From: Candidatus Saccharimonadota bacterium
GTDB lineage: Bacteria > Patescibacteriota > Saccharimonadia > Saccharimonadales > UBA4665
Length of the DNA: 64,000 bases
Direction: 5' to 3'
Assembly (NCBI GenBank): GCA_003164595.1
Contig: PLTT01000017.1
Location: forward strand, 30,309-94,308
Positions 1-8,279 of the stretch are shown here, in pieces (the stretch's first letter is position 1; every line of letters starts with the position of its first letter). A program made the translations under genes and the position numbers. Under the pieces are notes generated by a model that worked only from the letters and a program-made list of their open reading frames with translations, ran no database searches and had not been told where the DNA came from.

Positions 1-893
1 AGTTGCATAACGCGGTTCTCAAGAACATTTGGAACCTTAAGGTCAAGGCGTTTGTTAATCTTGTAACGTCCAACCCGACTAAAGTCGAAACGCTTGTAGT
101 TATAGAACATGTTTTCAATCAAGCTTCGAGCGTTGTCAACGGTCGCTAGATCGCCTGGTCGTAGGCGCCTATAGACTTCGATTAATGATTCGTTCTGACC
201 ATGTGCTGGATCTTTCTCAAGAGTTACGTCGATATAGCTAATGGTACCTTGGTCGACGTACTTGAAACTGGTCTTAATATCAGCATCAGACATACCCAGT
301 GCCCTTAGAAGAGTGGTAACTGGCATCTTTCGCTTACGGTCAATCTTAACGTATAGAGCGCCGTTGGCAGCTGTCTCAAACTCTAACCATGCGCCTCGGC
401 CGGGGATTACCTTGGCACCATAAAGACCTTTTGTTCCGTGCTGCTCGGCAGTAAAGAAAACGCCACTACTACGAATCAGTTGGCTTACAACAACTCGCTC
501 AGCGCCATTAATAACGAAAGTACCTCGTTCGGTCATCCATGGGTAATCTCCAAGATAGATTTCAGCCTCTTTGATTTCGCCAGTTACTTTGTTGGTTAGT
601 TCAACAGTAGCTTTAAGTGGAGCTTCATAACTAACGTTATTCTCCCTGGCTTGGTTTTCAGAAATCTTGGGCGCCTCAAAACGAGGATCTTTAAGCTTTA
701 GGCTTAATTTTGTCCCAGTATAGTCATCAATTGGACTAATTTCTTGTAATAATTCAGGAAGGCCTTCTTCAACAAACCATTTGAAAGACTGGTTTTGATG
801 ATCTACTAGATTTGGTAGATCAACTGCTTCTTTATAATCAGTGAAATATGTACGACCGTTTTTTATTGTTGTGAGTTTAGTGCTATTTGGCAT
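1..893 (-). CDS. rpoB: RNA polymerase beta subunit, N-terminal part (runs off the window)
   Basis: The reverse strand from the ATG at 891-893 translates as the N-terminal third of RpoB, starting MPNSTKLTTIKNGRTYF and running open to base 1. The beta1 protrusion and lobe region is recognisable: IKEAEIYLGDYPWMTERGTF, INGAERVVVSQLIRSSGVFF and a following KGLYGAKVIPGRGAWLEFE segment are standard RpoB blocks. The product is the catalytic beta subunit of core RNA polymerase. The C-terminal two thirds, including the active-centre parts, lie outside. An AGGGGA ribosome binding site sits about 12 bases upstream of the ATG. The 243 bases between this start and clpP contain no gene and no promoter I can place with confidence, so the leader may be over 100 bases long. 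Confidence 0.96.
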   Translation of the reverse strand, partial: MPNSTKLTTIKNGRTYFTDYKEAVDLPNLVDHQNQSFKWFVEEGLPELLQEISPIDDYTGTKLSLKLKDPRFEAPKISENQARENNVSYEAPLKATVELTNKVTGEIKEAEIYLGDYPWMTERGTFVINGAERVVVSQLIRSSGVFFTAEQHGTKGLYGAKVIPGRGAWLEFETAANGALYVKIDRKRKMPVTTLLRALGMSDADIKTSFKYVDQGTISYIDVTLEKDPAHGQNESLIEVYRRLRPGDLATVDNARSLIENMFYNYKRFDFSRVGRYKINKRLDLKVPNVLENRVMQ

Positions 894-1136
894 AAGCAGC
901 GTTTTTCCCCTGTGCATCTGTGGTTGACCGGTGTTTAGTCGACGCCCACGTTAGAACCCATTGTTAATAAAAATTAGTAATGTTGTAGTTTTTGCTTGAG
1001 AAGAATACTAAGTCGCTGGTTTTTCGTATTATTTTGATACGTCAATAGCACAGCGCTGCTTACACTACTTCTTAAACTCAAGTTTGATCGACTCCGAGCT
1101 AATTGTCAAGTAGATTTTTGCAGGGGCAGATTGAAC

Positions 1137-1754
1137 TTAAGCTTTGCTAGATTTTGGAGGCGATGAAATGACGGCATCAACAATCCCGTAAGCCTTGGCT
1201 TGGTCGGGTGTCATCCATTTATCTCGTTCCATGTCGATTCTAATCGTCTCGACCTTTTGGCCGGTGTTCTTAGCCATTATTTCATTAAGTCGATGCTTAA
1301 TCCTAAGTGATTCCTGAAGATCTATCTCCATGTCCGTTACCTTGCCCCGTGTTCCGGAACTTGGTTGGTGAATCATAACGGTTGAATTTGGCAAAATAAA
1401 TCGCTTACCTTTTGCGCCGGAACTTAGAAGGAAGGCGGCAGCTGATGCCTGAATCCCTATGCCGACAGTCTGGATGTCATTAGATAAGTATTGCATAGTG
1501 TCATAGATTGCCAATGCATCATAAACACTGCCTCCAGGACTATTGATATAAATTGAGATGTCCTTCTTGGGATCTTCAGATTGCAAGAATAGTAGTTGGG
1601 CAACAATTATATTGGCAGAAGCTTCGTTAACATCCGTTCCGAGAAAAATAATTCGGTCTTTAAGCAGCCGAGAATATATATCATAAGCTCGTTCATAACG
1701 ACCTTCTGATTCGATTACAGTTGGAATGAGTACTTGGGCATTTGGTTTAGTCAT
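1137..1754 (-). CDS. clpP: ATP-dependent Clp protease proteolytic subunit
   Basis: Serine peptidase subunit that forms the degradation chamber paired with a Clp ATPase (clpC is at 22715-25198). With the start at 1754 the protein has 205 residues. The catalytic triad is visible: Ser104 in QASAAAF, His129 in MIHQP, Asp178 in ERDKWM. The usual ASMGA around the serine is ASAAA here. A longer reading starting at 1790 would begin inside the CIRCE operator and upstream of the -10 box, so the ATG at 1754 is preferred. The -10 hexamer ends 7 bases before this ATG and there is no Shine-Dalgarno sequence, so the mRNA is probably leaderless. It lies just downstream of tig, as in many bacteria, but has its own heat-shock type promoter. 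Confidence 0.95.
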   Translation of the reverse strand: MTKPNAQVLIPTVIESEGRYERAYDIYSRLLKDRIIFLGTDVNEASANIIVAQLLFLQSEDPKKDISIYINSPGGSVYDALAIYDTMQYLSNDIQTVGIGIQASAAAFLLSSGAKGKRFILPNSTVMIHQPSSGTRGKVTDMEIDLQESLRIKHRLNEIMAKNTGQKVETIRIDMERDKWMTPDQAKAYGIVDAVISSPPKSSKA

Positions 1755-1761
1755 ATAAACC

Positions 1762-1803
1762 AATATACACGCCAAATTGGCACTCGTCAAGCGTGAGTGC
1801 TAA
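1762..1803 (-). promoter_or_regulatory. CIRCE operator overlapping the clpP promoter
   Basis: The inverted repeat TTGGCACTC-N9-GAGTGCTAA at 1777-1803 differs from the CIRCE consensus TTAGCACTC-N9-GAGTGCTAA by one base. On the reverse strand TTGACG (1785-1790) lies inside the N9 spacer and is followed after 17 bases by TATATT (1762-1767), a good sigma70-type promoter pointing at clpP. HrcA bound here would cover the -35 box. The operator overlaps the last four bases of tig. Confidence 0.9.
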
Positions 1804-3080
1804 CTATGGTATGAGACGAGTTTGGCTAGGGTTTTTTCGGTCAAAATTTGGTTGACAAGGTTTCGGCTATTTTCCGGTTTGTCGAGTTCTGCTTGCATCT
1901 GCTTGTCTTGGTATTGGCCTTTTAGTATTTGCAGTCTCATTTCAAGTTCTTCAGGTGATACGGTGACATGCTCCTTCTCGGCGATCTCGCTAAGTACCAG
2001 ACCCATTTTTACCAGATTTTCGGCTTGGTCACGGTTGCGGTCGCGATGTTGCTCGGCAGTAACGCCCTCGGCTTTAAGGTGCTCATCCCATGTCGTACCT
2101 CGGTATACCAGGTTTTGCTTTTCATCACGTTCCATAATATCTATTTGTTCGTCAACGAGAACCTTTGGAATGGTTACTTTGGTCTTGGCTGTGATAGCTA
2201 GAACTAGGTCATTTTCGTATTTGGACTGAGTTTCTCGGCTGCGCTCGGACTGGAGCTGTTTCTTTACATCTTCCTTTAGCTCGGCAAGCGACTTAAAGGG
2301 GCCAACTTTTTTGGCGAAATCATCGTCAATCTTAGATTTTGTCACTGCCTTAACTTGCTTAACGGTTACGGTGAAAGATACTTTCTTATTTTGCAGAGAA
2401 CTAACTGAATAATCAGCCGGGAACACGATATCAAACGTTTTCTCGGATCCTTCTTTAAGGCCAATCAGTTCAGGTTCAAAACCAGGTATAAACGTATTAC
2501 TGCCAAGTACTAGAGGGTAGTCCTTGCCGTCGGCACCATTAATTGGTTCGCTAGTTTTCGCATCTACTCCGGCAAAATCTATCCAAACCTCATCAGTTAA
2601 CTTGGCTGCACGGTCGACTTTATCCTTAGTTGCCTCTCGTAGTGCCAACTGGTCTAGAACGCCATCGACGTCCTTAGCGGTCACTGGTAGTGCATTTTTC
2701 TCAACTGTTATAGCCTTATAGTCAGGCAAAGTTATATCACCTATATGATCTACCTCGACAACATACTCAAGAGTTGTGAATGGTACGAATCGAGTGATAT
2801 TTACTTCTGGGCGATCAACCGGTCGTATGTTTTCCTTAGTCAGAGCCTCGCCGTAGAGCTTATTAACGGCAGCATCGACAAATTCGTCCTGTAAGCGATG
2901 TTGATCTAGACTCTTTTCAACAATATTATCTGGGGCCTTACCTGCTCGAAAGCCTTGGATCTTTAACTCTCGGCCAAGTTTTTTAACGACATCTTTCTTA
3001 ACAGCAGTAATTTCGGGTAAGTCAGCAGTTATTGTCAGCTTGACCCGGGAATCGGTTAATTTCTCTTTTTTGACGTTCAT
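1800..3080 (-). CDS. tig: Trigger factor, ribosome-associated chaperone and peptidyl-prolyl isomerase
   Basis: A 426-residue protein of full family length (usually 420-450). The N-terminal ribosome-binding domain carries the GFRAGKAP loop at about residues 43-50, the equivalent of the GFRxGKxP signature that docks on ribosomal protein L23. A central FKBP-like isomerase domain follows (about 155-240: DEVWIDFAGV, LGSNTFIPGFEPELIG), then the helical C-terminal chaperone arms. It binds nascent chains as they leave the ribosome. It sits upstream of clpP on the same strand, and its stop codon overlaps the CIRCE element, so clpP can be controlled separately. The 48 bases before its ATG hold no obvious strong SD. 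Confidence 0.95.
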   Translation of the reverse strand: MNVKKEKLTDSRVKLTITADLPEITAVKKDVVKKLGRELKIQGFRAGKAPDNIVEKSLDQHRLQDEFVDAAVNKLYGEALTKENIRPVDRPEVNITRFVPFTTLEYVVEVDHIGDITLPDYKAITVEKNALPVTAKDVDGVLDQLALREATKDKVDRAAKLTDEVWIDFAGVDAKTSEPINGADGKDYPLVLGSNTFIPGFEPELIGLKEGSEKTFDIVFPADYSVSSLQNKKVSFTVTVKQVKAVTKSKIDDDFAKKVGPFKSLAELKEDVKKQLQSERSRETQSKYENDLVLAITAKTKVTIPKVLVDEQIDIMERDEKQNLVYRGTTWDEHLKAEGVTAEQHRDRNRDQAENLVKMGLVLSEIAEKEHVTVSPEELEMRLQILKGQYQDKQMQAELDKPENSRNLVNQILTEKTLAKLVSYHS

Positions 3081-3121
3081 AGTTGTATAACTTTACCAGA
3101 CATGGAGTTGCAGCGCAAACC

Positions 3122-3574
3122 CTAAGATCTTAACAAAAAGTATAGACATAGCCCAGTTATGAGTAGCCACGCAATCTCAACCACCAGACCAATAGGCTTC
3201 TGAAACCACTGAACTTTGGCGTGTAATCTTACAATACCACTGCGTCTTTCTATTGATTTAGATTTTTTACCACTACGCCTATCCCAGTATTGTCTAAACC
3301 ACATTAAGTCTGGGCTAGTTGCAATAAAGGCGCACAGTATCGCCAACCACCAATATGGTGGGTGGATAAAGAATATTATTGCTGCCAGTAAAACGCATAG
3401 ACTGAGGTCTCCAAGCAGCAACGCCGTAAATTTGTTATGGCTGAGAGTGTTGTCGTCATGGTGAGGGATTGCATCAAGGGCATAATGTGACACAAATGCC
3501 AAAGGAATAGCTATAGGCGCAATTACGCTCAAACCAATAATAGCACCGGTTGTGGCGTGGTTAATGGCTCTCAT
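3122..3574 (-). CDS. Small integral membrane protein with histidine motifs, YdjM/DUF457-like
   Basis: A 150-residue protein with about three hydrophobic segments (roughly 9-30, 50-70 and 128-148). Conserved-looking polar residues sit near the membrane: HATTGAIIG at residues 6-14 and SHYALDAIPHHDD at about 29-41, plus a DLMW site after the third segment. This arrangement resembles YdjM-type membrane-bound metal-dependent hydrolases, whose function is poorly known; the match is by pattern only. Its ATG follows the hisS stop codon with no gap (stop 3575-3577, start 3572-3574), so it is translated as the second gene of a hisS operon. A structural role cannot be excluded. Confidence 0.6.
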   Translation of the reverse strand: MRAINHATTGAIIGLSVIAPIAIPLAFVSHYALDAIPHHDDNTLSHNKFTALLLGDLSLCVLLAAIIFFIHPPYWWLAILCAFIATSPDLMWFRQYWDRRSGKKSKSIERRSGIVRLHAKVQWFQKPIGLVVEIAWLLITGLCLYFLLRS

Positions 3575-4870
3575 TTATTGCTTCTGGGCATTATTCTTGA
3601 TAGTTGTGACTATATCGGCAACAGAGGCTTTTGTTTCTTCTCTAGTTAGCAGATTCTTTAAGGTGAACTGGCCTGAGGAGATCTCCTCGGCGCCAATGAA
3701 GACGACAAAATCTATGCCCTTTTTGATAGCAGTCTTAAGCTGGGAATCCACCGAACGAGTACTTAAATCCACCGCCACGTTCAAGCCAGCATCTCGCAGC
3801 GATGTAATGACTTGTTGGGTTTGATCGTTAATTTCGTTGACTAGCACGACGTAGGCGTCAGTCTCAGAATGAACTGGCGGCAAAAGATCGTGAACGATTA
3901 GAAAATCGAGCAAGGTCACATCGCCCATTCCGAAACCGACAGATGCTACTGGCTCGGCGCCAAAGAGACCAACCAAACCGTCATAACGGCCACCACCAAA
4001 CATAGCCCTTGGATTATCCGGGTGGTTATCAAAGACTTCAAAGACAATGTCAGTATAGTAATCAAAACCGCGCATCAAAGTTATATCAAAAGTGGCATTT
4101 TCCACACCGTTTCGTGCTAGTAAGCTCAACAAATCTTTAACTTCATTGACAGAAGAATGCTGCTTTATATCTTCGGGTAGACTGTCCAAGCTAACTGCTT
4201 CGAGGACCGACTGCAGTTCAACGGATTTTTCTTCACCTGTCAGTTCGACCAAAAGATTTTTAAATTCATCGTTTTCAATTTTATTTTTTCTATCAATTAA
4301 TCTTATACATTTAAGTACAGTGTCAGACTCAAACTTAAAATAATCCTTCAGGATATATTCCACCAACTTACGACTATTGATTCGTATGACATACATGTCG
4401 GGAGTTGCCTTATAGCAAAGTAATAATTTATTGGCCAACTCGATAATTTCAAGCTCGGCCTGCAAGCCGGTCACTCCAAAAATATCAACATTAAGCTGCC
4501 AGTGTTCACGTAACCTGCCACGTTGTGGTCGCTCGTATCGCCAGAGGTTCGGTATCGAATACCAGCGCAGCGGGTAAGCCAGTTCCTGCCTCTGAGCCGC
4601 AACCATCCGAGATACGGTCGGGGTCATTTCTGGGCGCAACGTGACCTTACGTCCCCCGCGGTCATCGAAGGCGTAGGTCTGCTCGTTAACTATCTCATTG
4701 CTACTCTTAGCCAAGTAGATATCTATCGGTTCGATGATTGGCGCGTCGTATTCCTCGTAGCCGTAACTCTCGGCAACTTTTCGCATGACTGAGAACAAAT
4801 ATTTTTGGACTCTTTTCTCTGGCGGATAAAAATCCCGAGCACCTTTATATGGTTGTGTTGAAAGCGACAT
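3575..4870 (-). CDS. hisS: Histidine-tRNA ligase
   Basis: A class II aminoacyl-tRNA synthetase of 431 residues, normal for bacterial HisRS. Visible features are the N-terminal GARDFYPPEKR (motif 1 region), LRPEMTPTVSRM and WRYERPQRGRLREHWQLN (motif 2), the histidine-binding RGFDYYTDIVFEVF, FGGGRYDGL, and the motif 3 arginine region followed by the C-terminal anticodon-binding domain. It charges tRNA-His. The ATG at 4870 has no Shine-Dalgarno sequence; TAGAAT directly abuts it and TATCAT lies 11 bases upstream, so a very short or absent leader is likely. The upstream 45 bases separate it from the divergent HTH gene that opens the accessory block. Confidence 0.96.
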   Translation of the reverse strand: MSLSTQPYKGARDFYPPEKRVQKYLFSVMRKVAESYGYEEYDAPIIEPIDIYLAKSSNEIVNEQTYAFDDRGGRKVTLRPEMTPTVSRMVAAQRQELAYPLRWYSIPNLWRYERPQRGRLREHWQLNVDIFGVTGLQAELEIIELANKLLLCYKATPDMYVIRINSRKLVEYILKDYFKFESDTVLKCIRLIDRKNKIENDEFKNLLVELTGEEKSVELQSVLEAVSLDSLPEDIKQHSSVNEVKDLLSLLARNGVENATFDITLMRGFDYYTDIVFEVFDNHPDNPRAMFGGGRYDGLVGLFGAEPVASVGFGMGDVTLLDFLIVHDLLPPVHSETDAYVVLVNEINDQTQQVITSLRDAGLNVAVDLSTRSVDSQLKTAIKKGIDFVVFIGAEEISSGQFTLKNLLTREETKASVADIVTTIKNNAQKQ

Positions 4871-4914
4871 ATTCTAATTCCATGATACAACATTTAGGAG
4901 AAGTAATAATAATT

Positions 4915-5406
4915 ATGGTAGCTTACGTATTAAAGACATTATTATCACAGATGGTGGACGGTGGTGGACACCATTCCAACCCCGTTGGACCCCTGGAGGA
5001 GCTCCTGGAATTGTACAGTGGTCAGGGATTTCCCACGTCCATAGTGCATTCTACGCCACAATCGAAGTTTGTCATACCCCCAAGAGCCAAGCGACTGAGT
5101 CCAGAAACCAAGTTCAAACTAGTCCGGAGATACTTAGAAGGCGAGAGTGCTCTAGCCCTGTCGAAGGACCTGAAGATTCATCGCACCACTGCCCTAGCCA
5201 TTCTTGAGGCTGCTGGCGTGAAGCGCTCGTTCCGAGCTCTCACGGAGGCCCAGATTGACATGGTTGTGATCCTCTATCGACTCGGTCGATCATGCGCGAG
5301 CATCGGTCAGGGATTTGCAGTCAATCCAGAAACGATTCGCAACGCTCTTCTAAGACGGGCAGAGCGAATCCGAGGACCTCACGATTGGCATGCTCGCGAT
5401 CACTAG
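4915..5406 (+). CDS. Helix-turn-helix protein of actinobacterial type
   Basis: I place the start at the ATG at 4915 because AGGAGAAG at 4895-4902 is a good ribosome binding site. An ATG at 4882 is possible, and a longer reading from 4849 would overlap hisS. The protein has about 163 residues. Its C-terminal two thirds contain two tandem HTH-like units: LSPETKFKLVRRYLEGESA...LSKDLKIHRTTALAILEAAGV, then LTEAQIDMVVILYRLGRS...FAVNPETIRNALLRR. From memory this doubled-HTH layout is common in actinobacterial accessory regions, often near site-specific recombinases. No recombinase catalytic domain is present. Base composition is visibly GC-richer than in the core genes, pointing to transfer. DNA binding is likely; the target is unknown. 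Confidence 0.7.
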   Translation: MVAYVLKTLLSQMVDGGGHHSNPVGPLEELLELYSGQGFPTSIVHSTPQSKFVIPPRAKRLSPETKFKLVRRYLEGESALALSKDLKIHRTTALAILEAAGVKRSFRALTEAQIDMVVILYRLGRSCASIGQGFAVNPETIRNALLRRAERIRGPHDWHARDH

Positions 5407-5432
5407 TCGGGTAAACCAGACAAGCTTGAATC

Positions 5433-5476
5433 TTGACAAACTGTTAGGTAGCTGACAAACTGGTAAGGTGCCTAAC
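5433..5476 (+). promoter_or_regulatory. Twin MarR-type operator with -35 box upstream of the MarR/epimerase operon
   Basis: Two 14-base imperfect palindromes, GTTAGGTAGCTGAC (5443-5456) and GTAAGGTGCCTAAC (5463-5476), each symmetric at 10 of 14 positions, start exactly 20 bases apart, about two helical turns. Both are followed by AAA. TTGACA at 5433-5438 is a perfect -35 box just before the first copy; no clear -10 box is seen. The layout fits autoregulation by the adjacent MarR protein. Confidence 0.6.
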
Positions 5477-5941
5477 AAAACTGACAAGTCAACTATGGAA
5501 GCGGCCGGATCGTGGGCTAAGAAGTATTTCCTCGCGAGCCGGGCTTTGATGGAATCCGTCCTGCGTCCGTACGATCTGGGAAACACTCAGTGGTACGTCC
5601 TTTATCTGCTCGCCAATGACGGGCCGATGAAGCAGCGAGACCTGACCCGCATGCTCGAGATTGAACGAGCGACGCTCAGCGCCGTGATCAGTGCACTCGT
5701 GCGCAAAGGACTCATCGATCAAATGCCAGATCCTGATGATCAGCGTCAGAAGGTGCTGGAGATCACGACCTCTGGAAGGAACCTGTGGGAGACACTTCCC
5801 GATCCGATTGAGCTCATCGCTGCAGTCGCTTTCGATGGAGTAGACGACGAGGAGATTGCGACGGCAAGCCGAGTGCTTAATGAAGCTACTCAGCGCCTGA
5901 TTAATTACAAAACAAGAGGGACAAAGTATGAACAAGAGTGA
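5468..5941 (+). CDS. MarR-family transcriptional regulator
   Basis: A winged-helix regulator of 157 residues if it starts at the GTG at 5468, or 148 residues from the ATG at 5495. The second is attractive because the GTG lies inside the second operator copy. The core LGNTQWYVLYLLANDGPMKQRDLTRMLEIERATLSAVISALVRKGLI is a typical MarR helix-turn-helix, and DPDDQRQK is the wing. MarR dimers usually repress their own operon and are released by small ligands or oxidants. The gene overlaps the epimerase gene by 14 bases, so the two form an operon. The segment is GC-rich (35 of 60 bases in 5521-5580 are G or C), consistent with acquisition from a GC-richer donor. Confidence 0.88.
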   Translation: MPNKTDKSTMEAAGSWAKKYFLASRALMESVLRPYDLGNTQWYVLYLLANDGPMKQRDLTRMLEIERATLSAVISALVRKGLIDQMPDPDDQRQKVLEITTSGRNLWETLPDPIELIAAVAFDGVDDEEIATASRVLNEATQRLINYKTRGTKYEQE

Positions 5942-6764
5942 TAAAAGTCATGAAATTCTAGTAACAGGCGGAACGGGCCTCGTAGGATCGCGACTCTTGA
6001 AGCGACTAGTAGAAGCAGGTATTGATTGTCGTGCATTAGTGCGACCTGGCAAGGAACTGCCAGACGGTGTCACGGCAATTGAAGGAGATATCCTCGATCC
6101 CGAATCACTAGCGGCTGCCGTAGAAGGCGTATCCGCAATCATTCACTTCGCTGCGGTATTCCGTACGACCGACGAAGATCAAATCTGGAGAGTTAATCGT
6201 CATGGCACTCATAACCTCATCGAGGCCGTAAAGTCTCACGCACCTGGGGCTCGCTTTATAATGGCAAGCACCTCCAATGTTTACGATCCAGACATTTCGC
6301 ATCCAGGTCGTGAAGATGACCCGGTGACCCCAACACTTGCGTACCCCGCCAGCAAGGTTGAAGCAGAGAACGAACTTCGAAAGAGTGGACTCAACTGGAG
6401 TGTACTTAGACTTGCGTTTGTCTATGGCGACAAAGATGGACATTTGGAATCAGCTACAGGACAACTCGCTGGCATGCATTGGCATCCTGCACAGAGGATG
6501 AGTTTGATTCACCATCAAGACATCGCAACCGCTGTCGAACTTGCGCTGACTGGAGTAATGGATGGTCGCATCGTCAATATTACTGACGACGCACCAACCA
6601 CGATCTACGAGATTGCCAAAATTGTCGGTGTTTCCTACGAACCATCGGCCGAGCCTCTCACTAACCCTTGGAAGCTTCATATGGACGGGACGCTTGCCAG
6701 AAGCCTCGGTTTCCAGCCAAAAGTTTCAACCGTTTACCAGGCAAGTCGTGAAGGCGCGCTCTAA
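5928..6764 (+). CDS. NAD(P)-dependent epimerase/dehydratase, extended SDR family
   Basis: A 278-residue Rossmann enzyme. The N-terminal nucleotide-binding motif is GGTGLVGSR (TGxxGxxG type) at about 14-22, the aspartate after beta-3 is in EGDILDPESL, the catalytic pair is YPASK (YxxxK), and the preceding serine is in MASTSNVYD. Extended SDRs act on nucleotide sugars, flavonoid-like or steroid-like ketones; the substrate cannot be read from the sequence. Its start overlaps the end of the MarR gene, so expression probably responds to whatever ligand the regulator senses. The protein is slightly short for the family but the C-terminal substrate domain appears intact. Likely transferred together with the regulator. 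Confidence 0.85.
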   Translation: MNKSDKSHEILVTGGTGLVGSRLLKRLVEAGIDCRALVRPGKELPDGVTAIEGDILDPESLAAAVEGVSAIIHFAAVFRTTDEDQIWRVNRHGTHNLIEAVKSHAPGARFIMASTSNVYDPDISHPGREDDPVTPTLAYPASKVEAENELRKSGLNWSVLRLAFVYGDKDGHLESATGQLAGMHWHPAQRMSLIHHQDIATAVELALTGVMDGRIVNITDDAPTTIYEIAKIVGVSYEPSAEPLTNPWKLHMDGTLARSLGFQPKVSTVYQASREGAL

Positions 6765-6829
6765 CAAGCACGGGGTAAACGCAGTCTAATTCTCAAGCCC
6801 AGGCTAATCATTCCTCAGCTGCCTGCGAA

Positions 6830-7699
6830 TCAGCCATAGGCAGGAAACTGATGATGGTAGATCACGCCCCAACGTTCAAATGCTTTTTCGATCTGGCCGT
6901 TCTTTCTAAACTCCTCAGCTTTTCGAGCATTCTCGGCGTCTTCATTCAACATCCGAACTGCCATATCTCTTTCATCTGAGCTCAATTGAACGTCAATTGC
7001 GTTCCCAGATTCCCATGGATCCGCAAATGAGCTTCTTGTCCAACTTTCCATACACCGGAGGGTCTCTGCGACCAGGTATGAATATAGATTTTCTTCAAAA
7101 TCACTATTTCTCCAGATTTTCTCTGTCATAAGTTCAACATGGAGTGAGCTCAGATGGTGCCCGTTCGCGATGTTCCAAAACTTCATCAGTTTGACAAGTA
7201 CTTTTAACTTGTAGTCGTGTGAAATATTTGCCAGTCTCATGAATTCGGTATGGAATGGAGGATTTGTCGCCATCCATCCTCCGTTTCCGTTCGGCATAAA
7301 ATATCCGCCGCCGCTTCGATTAAAGCAAGGCACCACATCCACTGCGAATGTTGAAAAATCTAGCTTCACTGCGACTTTTTTTGAACTAACGGTTGTTGAT
7401 CCAAATTCTTCGTTCAATGCGTCTCTGACCATATACAAGAACGCGCTTGAATAATTGTCGTACCGATCCTTATACGTTGGGTAATCAAGTGGTGCAACTA
7501 TGTCAACGTCTCGTTCAACTCGGATGATTGTTTTACGGGCATAAGACCCTACTGAAATCGGTGAGTGTGCCATCTCAAAATGTTTGCCCATAAATTCGCG
7601 TATATTTTGAATCTTGGTTTTGGCAAAATCGTCTTGAAGATCGGTCAGATCAAACCCCGCTCTCAATTCATTAAAACCTTGTGCGACGGAAGTTGCCAT
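6830..7699 (-). CDS. CD-NTase (cGAS/DncV-like, SMODS) nucleotidyltransferase of a CBASS-like system
   Basis: A 289-residue polymerase-beta-fold nucleotidyltransferase. The catalytic signature is complete: GS at residues 51-52 in VGSYARKTIIR, the metal-binding pair Asp64 and Asp66 in ERDVDIV, and the third acidic residue Asp121 in FAVDVVPCF. The later blocks GWMATNPPFHTEF and LVKLMKFWN match the helical half of OAS/cGAS-like enzymes. Family members make cyclic di- or trinucleotide alarm signals during phage infection; the nucleotide made here cannot be predicted. The ATG overlaps the stop of the upstream SLATT gene by one base (7699), so the two are translationally coupled. This pairing supports a synthase-effector cassette. 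Confidence 0.85.
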   Translation of the reverse strand: MATSVAQGFNELRAGFDLTDLQDDFAKTKIQNIREFMGKHFEMAHSPISVGSYARKTIIRVERDVDIVAPLDYPTYKDRYDNYSSAFLYMVRDALNEEFGSTTVSSKKVAVKLDFSTFAVDVVPCFNRSGGGYFMPNGNGGWMATNPPFHTEFMRLANISHDYKLKVLVKLMKFWNIANGHHLSSLHVELMTEKIWRNSDFEENLYSYLVAETLRCMESWTRSSFADPWESGNAIDVQLSSDERDMAVRMLNEDAENARKAEEFRKNGQIEKAFERWGVIYHHQFPAYG

Positions 7700-8253
7700 T
7701 AAAGTTCAGGCGCCTTCCAGAGAGGGTCGTCTTCGTAATTAGACTCGCCTCGTTCGATCGATGCTTTCGTCTTCTTATAGACAGACTTGTAGATATGGCG
7801 AGGAAGTTCTTCTCTCAGACCATTGCGTCGCTTGTTCAGATCTTTCCCTCGGTTGACGAGAACATCTATATCAAGATCGGATTTCAAATCAACTTGTTGA
7901 AATGTCAAAGCATCATTTCGCAAACTAATGTAACGATCTCCTTTGAGCCCATGGAGGTCTGCATTCTCTTCTGGTTTCAGAAATCCTCTAAGAGACACAA
8001 GCAATGCAGAAATTAATGCCAACGTTGCAGTAATCCATCTATGCGCTCCGGCTATTGCTGTAATTCCAGCACCACTTGCCAACAATGCACTCAGAACAAC
8101 TGAAGGGATTCCAAGCCATCTATTCAGCTTGTCCCAGAAAACGCCCATTGCTTGGTGCGATCGACCTGAATACGTCGAGTCGATTATCACTCGGTTAGCA
8201 TCCTCCCACAATGCTTTAACCGTCGCAGTCTCATCCTTGTCACGATTTGCCAT
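7699..8253 (-). CDS. SLATT-domain two-helix membrane protein, probable CBASS effector
   Basis: With the ATG at 8253 (GGAG about 8-11 bases upstream) the protein has 184 residues; an extension to 8307 would overlap the preceding gene. Features in order: a polar N-terminal segment with YSGRSHQAMGVFWDKLNRW (about 28-46), two transmembrane helices (about 48-69 and 73-91), then LRGFLKPEENADLHGLKGD and a charged helical C-terminus. This is the plan of SLATT domains, which comparative genomics links to SMODS nucleotidyltransferases and predicts to be membrane-perturbing effectors. It precedes the CD-NTase gene with a TAATG overlap. Opening of a pore or membrane disruption on nucleotide binding is inferred from family context, not shown. 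Confidence 0.78.
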   Translation of the reverse strand: MANRDKDETATVKALWEDANRVIIDSTYSGRSHQAMGVFWDKLNRWLGIPSVVLSALLASGAGITAIAGAHRWITATLALISALLVSLRGFLKPEENADLHGLKGDRYISLRNDALTFQQVDLKSDLDIDVLVNRGKDLNKRRNGLREELPRHIYKSVYKKTKASIERGESNYEDDPLWKAPEL

Positions 8254-8279
8254 TGCCAGATTCTCCGTTCTACGGATAA

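Noticed and set aside
4849..4914. Upstream extension of the HTH gene overlapping hisS
   Set aside because: The strong AGGAGAAG site points to the ATG at 4915, and the extension would overlap the hisS start.
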